A stretch of 64,000 bases of DNA from Pseudobutyrivibrio sp. ACV-2. Lineage in GTDB: Bacteria; Bacillota; Clostridia; Lachnospirales; Lachnospiraceae. The notes under the pieces are model-generated. The model was not told the origin of the DNA, did no database searches, and was given only the letters and a program-made list of their open reading frames with translations. Shown one piece after another: positions 47,396-55,382 of this stretch. The stretch is taken from NCBI RefSeq assembly GCF_900107545.1, contig NZ_FNQZ01000002.1, forward strand, positions 248,001 through 312,000. Reading direction: 5' to 3'. A program made the translations under genes and the position numbers. Numbering within the stretch: position 1 is the stretch's first letter; the number at the start of each line of letters is the position of its first letter.

Positions 47396-47944
47396 TTACT
47401 CTGCAGGAGCCTCAGCCGGCTCTTCTGCTGGTGCCTCTGCAGTAGCTTCCTCTGCTGGAGCGCCGTCCTTCTCTGCGATCTGCTTGATAACGCGAGCGAA
47501 GTTTGTGATAGGTGACTGCATACTTCCAAGTAATCTTGAAAGAAGTTCCTCTCTGCTTGGTACTGCTGCAACTGCTGCCATACCCTGTGCATCATAGAAA
47601 GTTCCTTCAACAACACCAGCCTTGATTTCAAGGTTCTGTGCTGTCTTGCCAAACTTAGCAATGATTCTTGCTGGAGCTGTAGCATCATCCTTAGAAACTG
47701 CGATTGCGCTAGGTCCCTCAAGAACTTCGTCGAGAGCTGCGAAATCTGTTCCCTCGAAAGCACGCTTCATAAGTGTGTTCTTGTATACCTTGTATGTAAC
47801 ACCTGCTTCACGAAGCTGCTTACGTAACTGTGTGTCTTCTGCAACTGTAAGTCCACGAGCGTCTACAACTACAACTGAAGCTGCATCCTTAACTGCTTCT
47901 GCAATCTCGTTAACTATTGGCTGCTTTAATTCAACTTTTGCCAC
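47396..47944 (-). CDS. rplJ: Ribosomal protein L10
   Basis: 182 residues with the L10 pattern (VVVDARGLTVAEDTQLRKQL; YKNTLMKRAFEG; EGPSAIAVSKDD). The C-terminus carries an Ala/Glu/Pro repeat tail (EEATAEAPAEEPAEAPAE). It anchors L7/L12 dimers to 23S rRNA and, by family, represses its own operon through the upstream leader. Confidence 0.97.
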   Translation of the reverse strand: MAKVELKQPIVNEIAEAVKDAASVVVVDARGLTVAEDTQLRKQLREAGVTYKVYKNTLMKRAFEGTDFAALDEVLEGPSAIAVSKDDATAPARIIAKFGKTAQNLEIKAGVVEGTFYDAQGMAAVAAVPSREELLSRLLGSMQSPITNFARVIKQIAEKDGAPAEEATAEAPAEEPAEAPAE

Positions 47945-47997
47945 GAATTTTTCCTCCTTATAATATTTTGTGTTGCTTATATGAGGATTTATTCATC

Positions 47998-48120
47998 TAA
48001 AAAACCTCTATGCCAAAAAGACATAGAGGTTAAGTAATCGATAAATACTTAATCGTCCTCGGCTGGTAGAGATAAAACTCTTTACGGCTTGCGCCACCTG
48101 CTGTCTTCGGCAACAACTTT
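47998..48120 (-). promoter_or_regulatory. Ribosomal protein L10 leader with attenuator hairpin
   Basis: On the minus strand the leader contains CGAAGACAGCAGGTGGCGC followed by GCCGTAAAG and ACCAGCCGAGGACG, the conserved L10-leader signature that mimics the rRNA site. It is followed by AACCTCTATG (loop) CATAGAGGTT plus six T (48031 down to 47998), a terminator-type hairpin. L10(L12)4 binding should favour termination. Confidence 0.88.
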
Positions 48121-48124
48121 GTGC

Positions 48125-48154
48125 ATTATATCATTATGTATATAGGATTGTCAA
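48125..48154 (-). promoter_or_regulatory. rplJL promoter
   Basis: Consensus on the minus strand: TTGACA (48149-48154), 18 bases, TATAAT (48125-48130), placed just past the rplA stop and just before the L10 leader. Confidence 0.85.
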
Positions 48155-48157
48155 CAA

Positions 48158-48853
48158 TTAGTTTGAAACCTTAGCAACATTAAGCTTAACGCCAGGTCCC
48201 ATTGTAGGAGCAAGTGAAATGCTCTTAATATACTGACCTTTTAAGCTTGATGGCTTAGCCTTGTTGATTGCATCCATAAGAGTCTGGAAGTTGTCCGCTA
48301 ACTGCTCCTCTGAGAAAGAAGCTTTTCCGATAGGTACATGGATAATGTTTGTCTTATCAAGTCTATACTCAATCTTACCTGCCTTGATTTCCTCAACAGC
48401 CTTAGCAACATCCATAGTAACTGTACCAGCCTTAGGGTTTGGCATTAATCCTCTAGGTCCAAGTACACGACCAAGACGACCAACAACACCCATCATGTCT
48501 GGAGTAGCAACTACTGAATCAAAATCTGACCATCCCTCATTCTGAATCTTTGGAATGAGTTCCTCGCCGCCAACGAAATCAGCACCAGCAGCCTGAGCCT
48601 CGTCAAGCTTAGCACCCTTAGCGAATACTAAAACTCTAACTGTCTTACCAGTTCCGTGTGGAAGTACAACAGCACCACGGATCTGCTGCTCTGCGTGACG
48701 TCCGTCACAACCAGTTCTGATATGAGCCTCGATTGTCTCATCGAATTTTGCAGTAGCATTCTTCTTAACCTGAGAGATTGCTTCTGCTGGATCGTATGCA
48801 ACTGACTTGTCGTATGACTGTACAGCTGCTACGTATTTCTTTCCTCTTTTCAT
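48158..48853 (-). CDS. rplA: Ribosomal protein L1
   Basis: 231 residues, usual length, with [20 protein letters not shown] at the start and the L1 signature region [22 protein letters not shown]. It forms the mobile L1 stalk at the E site and often regulates rplKA. It follows rplK by 85 bases with no evident terminator. Confidence 0.98.
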   Translation of the reverse strand: MKRGKKYVAAVQSYDKSVAYDPAEAISQVKKNATAKFDETIEAHIRTGCDGRHAEQQIRGAVVLPHGTGKTVRVLVFAKGAKLDEAQAAGADFVGGEELIPKIQNEGWSDFDSVVATPDMMGVVGRLGRVLGPRGLMPNPKAGTVTMDVAKAVEEIKAGKIEYRLDKTNIIHVPIGKASFSEEQLADNFQTLMDAINKAKPSSLKGQYIKSISLAPTMGPGVKLNVAKVSN

Positions 48854-48938
48854 GTTTACCTCCTGTGGTTAATCGAGCTTTTAGCTCTCCCACTCAATAG
48901 TTAATAGTTAAAAAACGTTGTTTTCGCTAAGCTGCTAA

Positions 48939-49364
48939 TTATTCAACAACCTCAACGCCCATTGATCTACATGTTCCTTCGATCATGCTCATAGCTGCCT
49001 CAAGTGAAGCTGCGTTAAGATCAGGCATCTTTGTCTCTGCGATTTCCTGAATCTGAGCCTTTGTAATCTTTGCAACCTTTGTCTTATTAGGTACGCCTGA
49101 AGCCTTCTGAATCTTGCAAGCCTTCTTGATAAGAACTGCTGCTGGTGGAGTCTTTGTGATGAAGCTGAAGCTTCTATCTGCATAAACAGTGATGATAGTA
49201 GGAACGATTGTATCTCCCATATCTGCTGTCTTTGCGTTAAACTGCTTTGTAAACTCCACGATGTTTACACCGTGCTGACCAAGTGCTGGACCAACTGGTG
49301 GGGCTGGTGTAGCCTTGCCTGCTGGAATCTGCAACTTGATATAGCCTTCAATTTTCTTTGCCAT
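48939..49364 (-). CDS. rplK: Ribosomal protein L11
   Basis: 141 residues, standard, with the Pro-rich linker [19 protein letters not shown] and the C-terminal rRNA-binding domain ([29 protein letters not shown]). Part of the GTPase-associated centre. It follows nusG by 30 bases. Confidence 0.98.
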   Translation of the reverse strand: MAKKIEGYIKLQIPAGKATPAPPVGPALGQHGVNIVEFTKQFNAKTADMGDTIVPTIITVYADRSFSFITKTPPAAVLIKKACKIQKASGVPNKTKVAKITKAQIQEIAETKMPDLNAASLEAAMSMIEGTCRSMGVEVVE

Positions 49365-49394
49365 GATATCCTATTCCTCCTGCAAATATGTAAA

Positions 49395-49925
49395 TTAATC
49401 CATTTTGCGAACGTCCGTGAAATCTATCTCAACCGGTGTTTCACGTCCGAACATCTCAACGCTGATAGTAACAGTCTGCTTCTTTGCGTTGATAGACTTA
49501 ACAACGCCGACTGTATCTTTCCAGGTACCGTCGATGACGCTAAGAGTATCACCAAGCTCGAAGTCAACCTCAACGTTAACTTTTTCAGTGTTATCACCTA
49601 GTAAGTATGCTTTAACTTCGGCTTCTGACAATGGCACTGGTTTACTTCCTGGTCCAACGAAGCCTGTAACACCTCTGGTATTTCTGACAACGTACCAGGT
49701 CTCGTCGTTCATAATCATCTCAATAAGAACGTAACCAGGGTACATCTTTTTAGATACTTGTTTTTTAACGCCGTCCTTTGTTTCGGTAACTTCAACCATA
49801 GGTACACGTACATCAAGAATCTGCTCTTCGAGATGCTGAGTCTCGATAGCCTTTTCAATGTTTGTCTTGACTTTGTTCTCATAGCCTGAGTAAGTATGAA
49901 CTACATACCACTTTGCCTCTGCCAT
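49395..49925 (-). CDS. nusG: Transcription termination/antitermination factor NusG
   Basis: 176 residues from the ATG (MAEAKWYVVHTYSGYE) that has GGAGG 8 bases upstream; the ATG 15 bases earlier overlaps that ribosome site. The NGN domain (YVLIEMIMNDETWYVVRNT; GFVGPGSKPVPL) and KOW domain (GDTLSVIDGTWKDTVGVV) are complete. It binds RNA polymerase and couples it to the ribosome. Confidence 0.97.
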   Translation of the reverse strand: MAEAKWYVVHTYSGYENKVKTNIEKAIETQHLEEQILDVRVPMVEVTETKDGVKKQVSKKMYPGYVLIEMIMNDETWYVVRNTRGVTGFVGPGSKPVPLSEAEVKAYLLGDNTEKVNVEVDFELGDTLSVIDGTWKDTVGVVKSINAKKQTVTISVEMFGRETPVEIDFTDVRKMD

Positions 49926-49939
49926 ATTTGATGCCTCCA

Positions 49940-50134
49940 TTATAAATTAACTAGGATATTTACACCTTTGTTGATCACTGCATCTAATACGATGATGATC
50001 ACTGCCACAACTACTGACACAGCTACAACCGCTGTAGTCTGCTTTGACACGTCTGTTGGATCTGCCCAGACAATCTTATTAAACTCTGTCTTGAGACCCT
50101 TTAAGCGTCCTGACTTGTTTTTCTCGTCTGCCAT
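49940..50134 (-). CDS. secE: Preprotein translocase subunit SecE
   Basis: 64 residues from the ATG preceded by AAGGAGG. A basic N-terminus (KNKSGRLKGLKTEFNKIVWADPTDV) is followed by one membrane helix (TTAVVAVSVVVAVIIIVLDAVI), as in single-span SecE of Firmicutes. It clamps SecY in the translocon. Order rpmG-secE-nusG is the classic one. Confidence 0.95.
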   Translation of the reverse strand: MADEKNKSGRLKGLKTEFNKIVWADPTDVSKQTTAVVAVSVVVAVIIIVLDAVINKGVNILVNL

Positions 50135-50153
50135 AATCACATCCTCCTTAAGA

Positions 50154-50303
50154 CTATTTAGTCTCTTTGTGTAATGTGTGTGTCTTGCAGAATCTGCAGT
50201 ACTTCTTTGTTTCCATTCTGTCAGGGTGTGTCTTCTTGTCTTTTGTCATGTTGTAATTACGCTGCTTGCATTCTGTACAAGCTAATGTTATCTTTGTGCG
50301 CAC
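50154..50303 (-). CDS. rpmG: Ribosomal protein L33 (zinc-binding form)
   Basis: 49 residues from a GTG start ([17 protein letters not shown]) with GGAGGTGG upstream; a longer in-frame ATG would add 29 residues not found in L33. Two Cys pairs, CTEC and CRFC, mark the zinc-binding (C+) paralogue. First gene of the secE-nusG transcript. Confidence 0.95.
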   Translation of the reverse strand: MRTKITLACTECKQRNYNMTKDKKTHPDRMETKKYCRFCKTHTLHKETK

Positions 50304-50424
50304 AACTTCCACCTCCGTTAAATTTCTAACTTGGTCCTGCTTATGCTCACTCATCATAGCGAACAATTTGATGAGGCGAAAAAAGAGCATAAAAAAAAGA
50401 CCTGCTTTTCTTAGTCGCTAGCTA

Positions 50425-50453
50425 AATTTAGCATAGGATTCAAGATGTGTCAA
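50425..50453 (-). promoter_or_regulatory. Promoter of rpmG-secE-nusG-rplKA
   Basis: On the minus strand TTGACA (50448-50453), 17 bases, TAAATT (50425-50430), ~120 bases before rpmG. Confidence 0.8.
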
Positions 50454-50490
50454 GTCTTTTTCTTTAATTAAAAATCGAACTGTTCCTGGC

Positions 50491-50603
50491 TAGCCTTTAT
50501 ACATTCTAAGGCTACGGGAAGGCACAGCCATTGAAGATTGCCTTCGGCAAGGGCTATGCCGTGGCAGACGCGCGACTCCCGCAAGCGGGGCCCTCCCGTC
50601 TGC
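50491..50603. repeat. Array of three hairpins after the ABC permease gene
   Basis: Consecutive stems: TAGCCTT/AAGGCTA (50491-50514); GGCACAGCC/GGCTATGCC with inner TTGCC/GGCAA (50521-50560); GCAGACG/CGTCTGC with inner CCCGC/GCGGG (50564-50603). The last abuts the permease stop. None has a U-run, so this is a structured 3' region or dispersed palindromic element rather than a simple terminator. Confidence 0.5.
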
Positions 50604-51479
50604 TTATCCCTTAACTCCGCCTAGAGTTACACCACCAACGATGAAGCGTGAAAGAAGAAGGTAAACAATGATAACTGGGAAAATAGAGAAAGCTATCATC
50701 ATGTAAACCTGTCCCATATCAAACTTGAGCCAGTCGGCGTTTCGTAACTGTGCAATAAGAATAGGCAATGTCTTTTTTGTATCATCATGAAGTACAAGAG
50801 CTGGAGTGAAGTAGTTATTCCAGCTGCCAACGAAGCTAAAGATTGCCTGAACAGCAATAGCTGGCTTCATAAGTGGTACAACGATTTGATTAAAGGTTCT
50901 GAATTCTCCTGAGCCATCGATTCTGGCTGCTTCCACGAGAGATAAAGGAAGTGTGGAATCCATGTATTGCTTCATATAGAAGAATACCGCTGGAGAAGCA
51001 ATTGCAGGAACAATAAGTGGAATAGCACTGTTGTCCAAATGCATCTTATCGATTAACTGTAAGAAACCAAGGGCTGTAACCTGTGTTGGAATCATCATAA
51101 TCATAAGAATAAATGTGAACATAAAATTCTTCAACTTGAAATCATATGCGTGTATTGCATAGGCTGTCATTGTTGAGAAATAAGTAGCAAGTGTTGCTGT
51201 TGCAACAGATATAATCAGCGAATTGACCATACCATTGAAGATTGGTAATGTACCAGATTTAAGATTAACCCAGTTATCAATCAGGTGAGAACTTGGTATT
51301 GCAGTAAATCCCTGACTTAATTCAGAATGGCTTCTTGTAGCGTTGATGAACAATACATAAAACCAAAACAGGCATAGGAATGAAACCAGTATCAAAACAA
51401 GATATGCCACAAATCGTCTGGCATGTATCGAAGCTCCGTTGTCCTTCTTTTTTGTCACGCTGCTTGTATTTTCAGCCAT
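50604..51479 (-). CDS. Sugar ABC transporter permease (MalG type)
   Basis: About 291 residues, six membrane segments, and the EAA loop EAARIDGSGEFRTFNQIVVPL of MalG-type permeases. The chosen ATG (MAENTSS) has AGAGAGG 8 bases upstream; an ATG at 51530 with GAGG also has a ribosome site and would overlap the upstream permease by 11 bases, so the start is not settled. It pairs with the MalF-type permease and the binding protein. The ATPase is not here and is probably a shared MsiK/UgpC-type protein encoded elsewhere. Confidence 0.92.
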   Translation of the reverse strand: MAENTSSVTKKKDNGASIHARRFVAYLVLILVSFLCLFWFYVLFINATRSHSELSQGFTAIPSSHLIDNWVNLKSGTLPIFNGMVNSLIISVATATLATYFSTMTAYAIHAYDFKLKNFMFTFILMIMMIPTQVTALGFLQLIDKMHLDNSAIPLIVPAIASPAVFFYMKQYMDSTLPLSLVEAARIDGSGEFRTFNQIVVPLMKPAIAVQAIFSFVGSWNNYFTPALVLHDDTKKTLPILIAQLRNADWLKFDMGQVYMMIAFSIFPVIIVYLLLSRFIVGGVTLGGVKG

Positions 51480-51519
51480 ATTATTATCCTCTCTAACTTT
51501 TTTATCATAGCTTAAAATA

Positions 51520-52434
51520 TTAGCGTCCATCTTTATCCTCTTTTCCTGTGAACTTAAATACTATTAAACTAAGAATACCTGTAATAATGAACATGAATAC
51601 AGATAGTGCACCGGCAAGACCGTAGTTCTTGCTGAACAGATGCTTATTCAAGTACATAATAAGTGTCATTGATGATCTCATTGGATCTCCACTACCATTT
51701 GTTAAAATCTGTGGAACATCGAACATCTGCAAACCACCAATGAGGGATGTAATCATAACAAAGATAAGAATTGGCTTAAGCAGAGGCAATGTAATCTTAT
51801 AGAAAATCTGTGTAGCAGTTGCGCCGTCTACTTGAGCAGCTTCAAAGAGTGAAGGGTCGATACCCATCATACCTGCCATCAGAAGAATTGTCGTATTTCC
51901 GAACCACATCAGGCAGTTCATTGTTGCAACAAGTGTACGAACAGACCATACATTGCTCATGAATTTGTATGCCTCGTGGAATACTCCTATTTGCATAAGC
52001 ATTGAGTTAATTGGGCCGCTATCTGCAAATAATGTGAAAAATAACATAGAAAAAGCTGATGCCATAATAAGGTTAGGAAGGTAAATTACGGTCTTAAAGA
52101 ATGTCTGGCATTTAAGCTTTAATGAAGGATCTGTGAACCAAGCACCCAAAAGTAAAGACAAAACAATCTGTGGCACAAACCCCAGTACCCACATAATCAT
52201 TGTGTTTTTGAAATAGGTTGGTAAATCTCCATTTGTGATAATAGTTGCGTAATTTTCGAAACCTACGAAATTAGGTCCGATTTGTGTTAAACCTGAACGA
52301 TAATATTCAAATAATGAATTGTAGATTGTAGATACCAATGGAATCATCTGGAAAACCAAATAGATTACTACAAATGGTATCAAGAAAATATATCCCCACT
52401 TATTGTAGCTTACAACTTTGCTTTTTTTGTTCAT
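51520..52434 (-). CDS. Sugar ABC transporter permease (MalF/UgpA type)
   Basis: 304 residues with six membrane segments and the EAA loop FEAAQVDGATATQIFYKITLPL. It begins after GGGAGCACTT. Second gene of the binding protein-permease-permease operon. With an adjacent LacI repressor and cellobiose phosphorylase, the likely cargo is cellobiose or short cello-oligosaccharides; this is from context. Confidence 0.93.
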   Translation of the reverse strand: MNKKSKVVSYNKWGYIFLIPFVVIYLVFQMIPLVSTIYNSLFEYYRSGLTQIGPNFVGFENYATIITNGDLPTYFKNTMIMWVLGFVPQIVLSLLLGAWFTDPSLKLKCQTFFKTVIYLPNLIMASAFSMLFFTLFADSGPINSMLMQIGVFHEAYKFMSNVWSVRTLVATMNCLMWFGNTTILLMAGMMGIDPSLFEAAQVDGATATQIFYKITLPLLKPILIFVMITSLIGGLQMFDVPQILTNGSGDPMRSSMTLIMYLNKHLFSKNYGLAGALSVFMFIITGILSLIVFKFTGKEDKDGR

Positions 52435-52521
52435 AAGTGCTCCCTTATTTCTTCTAAATTACGGGGCGCACAGGAAACCCTATACGCCCCTTATTGTTAT
52501 TCCAATATACTTACTATTTTA

Positions 52522-53922
52522 TTACTCTGCTGTAAGGTTTGGATACTTCTCAACTACTGCCTTCTTGAACATATCAAGTGCCTCATCTTTTGTTGCCTTA
52601 CCAAGGAAGTAGTTCTTCATAGCCTTCTGAAGTTCTTCGTTGCAGCCCTGATCGTATGCAGAGATATTTGAAAGGTCAACCTTCTCAGCACCTTCTGCAA
52701 GCTGTGGATATGGGTTCTGTCCGCCAAGAAGATCAAGGTTACCAGATTCATCTGATGCAAGTTCCTTAAGAACTGTCTTAGAGTTTACACAGTCAGCATC
52801 CTTCTGAGCGATTTCCTTAAGAACTGCCTTGTCAGTTGTCATTGTAAGGATGATATCCTTTACAAGGTTAGCATTGTCTGTGCCTGTTGCTGCGCAAAGC
52901 CATGTACCACCCCAGTAGTAAGACTGTGGTCCTACACAGTAGCCCCAGCCACCCTGGTTAGCGATTGTTCCGTCCTGATCAGCATCAAGACAGAAGTTGA
53001 AGAACCAAGCTGGTCCAAAGTAGCAGAATACCTTTCCTGCAGGTGTCTTACCCTTTGCCCAGTCATCGCCCCAAAGGTCGTCTGTATCTTCAGCCTTTGC
53101 GTCTACTAAAGCCTTAGAGTCATCAATCCATTTTTCGATGTTCTTGTCGATAACAACCTTATCATCCTGTACCCATTTACCAGATACGTTGTTTGAATAA
53201 ACGCGGAATGTATCGTTTACTGAACACATTGTATATCCAGCATCAGCTACCTTTTTAGCTGTCTCGTTGTACTTATCCCAATCAGCTACTGCTGCCTGAA
53301 CTTCATCAGGATCATCTGTGCCAAGGATTTCTTTAGCAGCTTCTCTGTTGTAGATGAAACCAGCTGAGCAAGCCTGCCATGAAGCGCCCTTAAGCTTTCC
53401 GTTGCTGTCTGTTACGATATCCTGTGTGTATTTATATTGATCTGCAAGATCTGCATCTGTGATACCAAGGTCACTAAGTGGCATAGCAAAATCTGTATCA
53501 ACATATTTAAGAGCGTAGTCAGCTTCTACTAAGAATAAGTCAATCTTGTCATCTGCAGATGCACTTTCCTGTGCAAGAAGTGCCTCATCGAGATTATTCT
53601 GATATGCATTGTCCGTAGAAGGTGTGATGTTCCAAACAACATCTACATCGCCGATTTTGCCGTGAGTAGCGTCAACCTCTGTGTAATCAGCGTAGTGATC
53701 TGTAAGACGAGATTTGAACTCCTCGTTCCAGCAGTAGATGTTAAATACTTTTCCTGTGTCCTCAGGAAGCTCTGCAACTGTCTCCTCAGTTGTCTCTGTT
53801 GCTTCTCCGCCCTCTGCAGGTGCTGCTGAATCTGTTGAAGCTGTGTCTGAACCTCCACATCCAGCGAACATTGTTGCGGTCATTGTTGCGATAGCAAGTA
53901 AACTCACAATTTTTCTTTTCAT
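52522..53922 (-). CDS. Sugar ABC transporter substrate-binding lipoprotein
   Basis: 466 residues from the ATG (MKRKIVSLLAIATMTAT) preceded by GGGAGG; the longer frame adds 18 leader residues. The signal peptide ends in a lipobox MFAGC, so it is a lipoprotein. A Ser/Ala/Glu/Thr-rich linker (~22-50) tethers it. The rest is a cluster-B (SBP_bac_1) solute-binding fold (VFNIYCWNEEFKSRL). Many Trp and Tyr in the middle (GWGYCVGPQSYYWGGTW) suit sugar stacking. A LacI-type operator overlaps its leader. Confidence 0.93.
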   Translation of the reverse strand: MKRKIVSLLAIATMTATMFAGCGGSDTASTDSAAPAEGGEATETTEETVAELPEDTGKVFNIYCWNEEFKSRLTDHYADYTEVDATHGKIGDVDVVWNITPSTDNAYQNNLDEALLAQESASADDKIDLFLVEADYALKYVDTDFAMPLSDLGITDADLADQYKYTQDIVTDSNGKLKGASWQACSAGFIYNREAAKEILGTDDPDEVQAAVADWDKYNETAKKVADAGYTMCSVNDTFRVYSNNVSGKWVQDDKVVIDKNIEKWIDDSKALVDAKAEDTDDLWGDDWAKGKTPAGKVFCYFGPAWFFNFCLDADQDGTIANQGGWGYCVGPQSYYWGGTWLCAATGTDNANLVKDIILTMTTDKAVLKEIAQKDADCVNSKTVLKELASDESGNLDLLGGQNPYPQLAEGAEKVDLSNISAYDQGCNEELQKAMKNYFLGKATKDEALDMFKKAVVEKYPNLTAE

Positions 53923-53938
53923 CTTTTTTGTTCCTCCC

Positions 53939-53952
53939 AAATCGTTTACGTT
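53939..53952 (-). promoter_or_regulatory. LacI-type operator in the transporter leader
   Basis: AATCGTTTACGTTA lies directly upstream of the binding protein ribosome site and downstream of a TATTAT/TATAAA-rich promoter region. It shares the CGTTTAC core with the sites at 55054-55080, 55251 and 55308. Confidence 0.55.
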
Positions 53953-54007
53953 AATACGTAATTTGTAATTTTGCATTTATAATAAGTAGATAATATCTAC
54001 TAAATGC

Positions 54008-55021
54008 CTAATTTAATTTTTTAAGTGTATCCCCTTCTAGCAATGTACCTTTGACAACTATCTGCTGAATCAGCGTTGTCTTTGGTCTTTCAATTAAATC
54101 CACCAGATTTTTTGCCGCCAGAGTTCCAAGTTCTTCTGTGTTCTGGCGATAGGTGGTAAGTCGTGGCCTAATGTGTCTTGCTACTTTTATTCCATCAAAA
54201 CCTATTACCGAGATATCATCAGGAATCTTAAGTCCTCTTTCTGCTATAGCTCTCATACCGCCGTAGGTTGCATAATCATCTGGATAGAAGATGCAGGTAG
54301 GTCTGGTTCTAAGCTTTAGCAGTTCCAATGTCTTTTCATAGGCCCCATGAGTGTCCCTGTAAGGAGACTCTTTAATGTATTCCTCTGGAACTTCTATTCC
54401 ATACTCTTCAAGCTTTTTATTGAAGGTAGTGAGTCGAAGGTTTGTTGTAGCTGAGTCGGCGCCGTGAATATAGGCGATTCTTGTATGACCAGCCGCAACT
54501 ACAAAATCAATTAAATCTGACATTCCTCCCACATTGTCGGAAAGAATCGTCGTTGTTTCGTTGTAAATATGATCAATTGTAACCACTGGGATGTTGCTTT
54601 TTACCAACTCAACAACCTCAGGGTCATCGAAGTGAACATTTGCGATAATCACTCCGTCAAATCTTCTGTATCTGGCATGCTCCAAATATGAAGCTCTGCC
54701 TGGTTTGCTTCTGTCGTTGGAAACGAAGGTGATATCATATCCCTCTCTTTCCACTTCTCTTTTGAAGCTTTCCAAAACTCCCGCAAAGAAATCGTGTGTC
54801 AAACCGCTGTTGGCCTCGTCCATGAACAGGACTCCAATATTATGTGTGCGGTTAGTTTTCATTGATTTCGCTGCGGCATTGGGAACATATCCCATTTCTT
54901 TTGCAGCCTTTCGAATCCTTATTTTAGTATCGGTACCAATATCGCTGTGATCATTTAAAGCTTTGCTCACAGTAGCTATCGATACACCACAGTTGACTGC
55001 TATGTCTTTTAGTGAAACCAT
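54008..55021 (-). CDS. LacI-family transcriptional repressor
   Basis: 337 residues from the ATG with GGGAG upstream (MVSLKDIAVNCGVSIATVSKALN), the LacI helix-turn-helix and hinge (VPNAAAKSMKTNRT). The ligand domain is the periplasmic-binding type (IGVLFMDEANSGL; FDGVIIANV). It sits between the transporter operon and the divergent cellobiose phosphorylase gene. CGTTTAC-core sites occur upstream of all three units, so it probably represses transporter, phosphorylase and itself until a beta-glucoside inducer binds. Confidence 0.93.
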   Translation of the reverse strand: MVSLKDIAVNCGVSIATVSKALNDHSDIGTDTKIRIRKAAKEMGYVPNAAAKSMKTNRTHNIGVLFMDEANSGLTHDFFAGVLESFKREVEREGYDITFVSNDRSKPGRASYLEHARYRRFDGVIIANVHFDDPEVVELVKSNIPVVTIDHIYNETTTILSDNVGGMSDLIDFVVAAGHTRIAYIHGADSATTNLRLTTFNKKLEEYGIEVPEEYIKESPYRDTHGAYEKTLELLKLRTRPTCIFYPDDYATYGGMRAIAERGLKIPDDISVIGFDGIKVARHIRPRLTTYRQNTEELGTLAAKNLVDLIERPKTTLIQQIVVKGTLLEGDTLKKLN

Positions 55022-55053
55022 TGTTTTCTCCCAGATGCCCAAATTTATAGGCC

Positions 55054-55080
55054 TTAATCGTTTTCCTTAATCGTTTACGC
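55054..55080. promoter_or_regulatory. Tandem LacI-type operators upstream of the repressor gene
   Basis: TTAATCGTTTTCC (55054-55066) and TTAATCGTTTACGC (55067-55080) are adjacent copies next to a TATAAA -10-like box for the repressor gene, which suggests autoregulation. Confidence 0.55.
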
Positions 55081-55250
55081 AACTTAAATATATCTCCCTT
55101 TAAGTTATTTTACAAGTATTTTTCGAAAATTTGTTATTTCGTGAAGATTTCGAAATGGCTTTTAGTAACATTTTTACAAATCTATAATAGTGTTATTGCT
55201 TTTTCGGCTGTGTATGTTATTGTTTAGGTGGATTTAGTGTGCCCGTTCAC

Positions 55251-55320
55251 TTAAACGTTTACGGCTAAATCATCTTTAAATAGAACTGTGTATTAGTTCC
55301 TAGCTGCTTAATCGTTTACA
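55251..55320 (+). promoter_or_regulatory. Two LacI-type operators upstream of cellobiose phosphorylase
   Basis: TTAAACGTTTACGG at 55251 contains the perfect palindrome TAAACGTTTA, and TTAATCGTTTACA at 55308 is a near match. They lie 63-132 bases before the gene. The rest of the 361-base gap is A+T rich with possible -35/-10 boxes overlapping the second site (TTTACA, 18 bases, TTAAAT). Confidence 0.6.
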
Positions 55321-55382
55321 TACACGGTTCTATATTGATTAAATCTTCATAATTTCCAATATAAAATATCTAGGAGGAACAC

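Noticed and set aside
50304-50390. Longer L33 frame
   Set aside because: L33 is ~49 residues; the GTG with GGAGGTGG gives the normal N-terminus.
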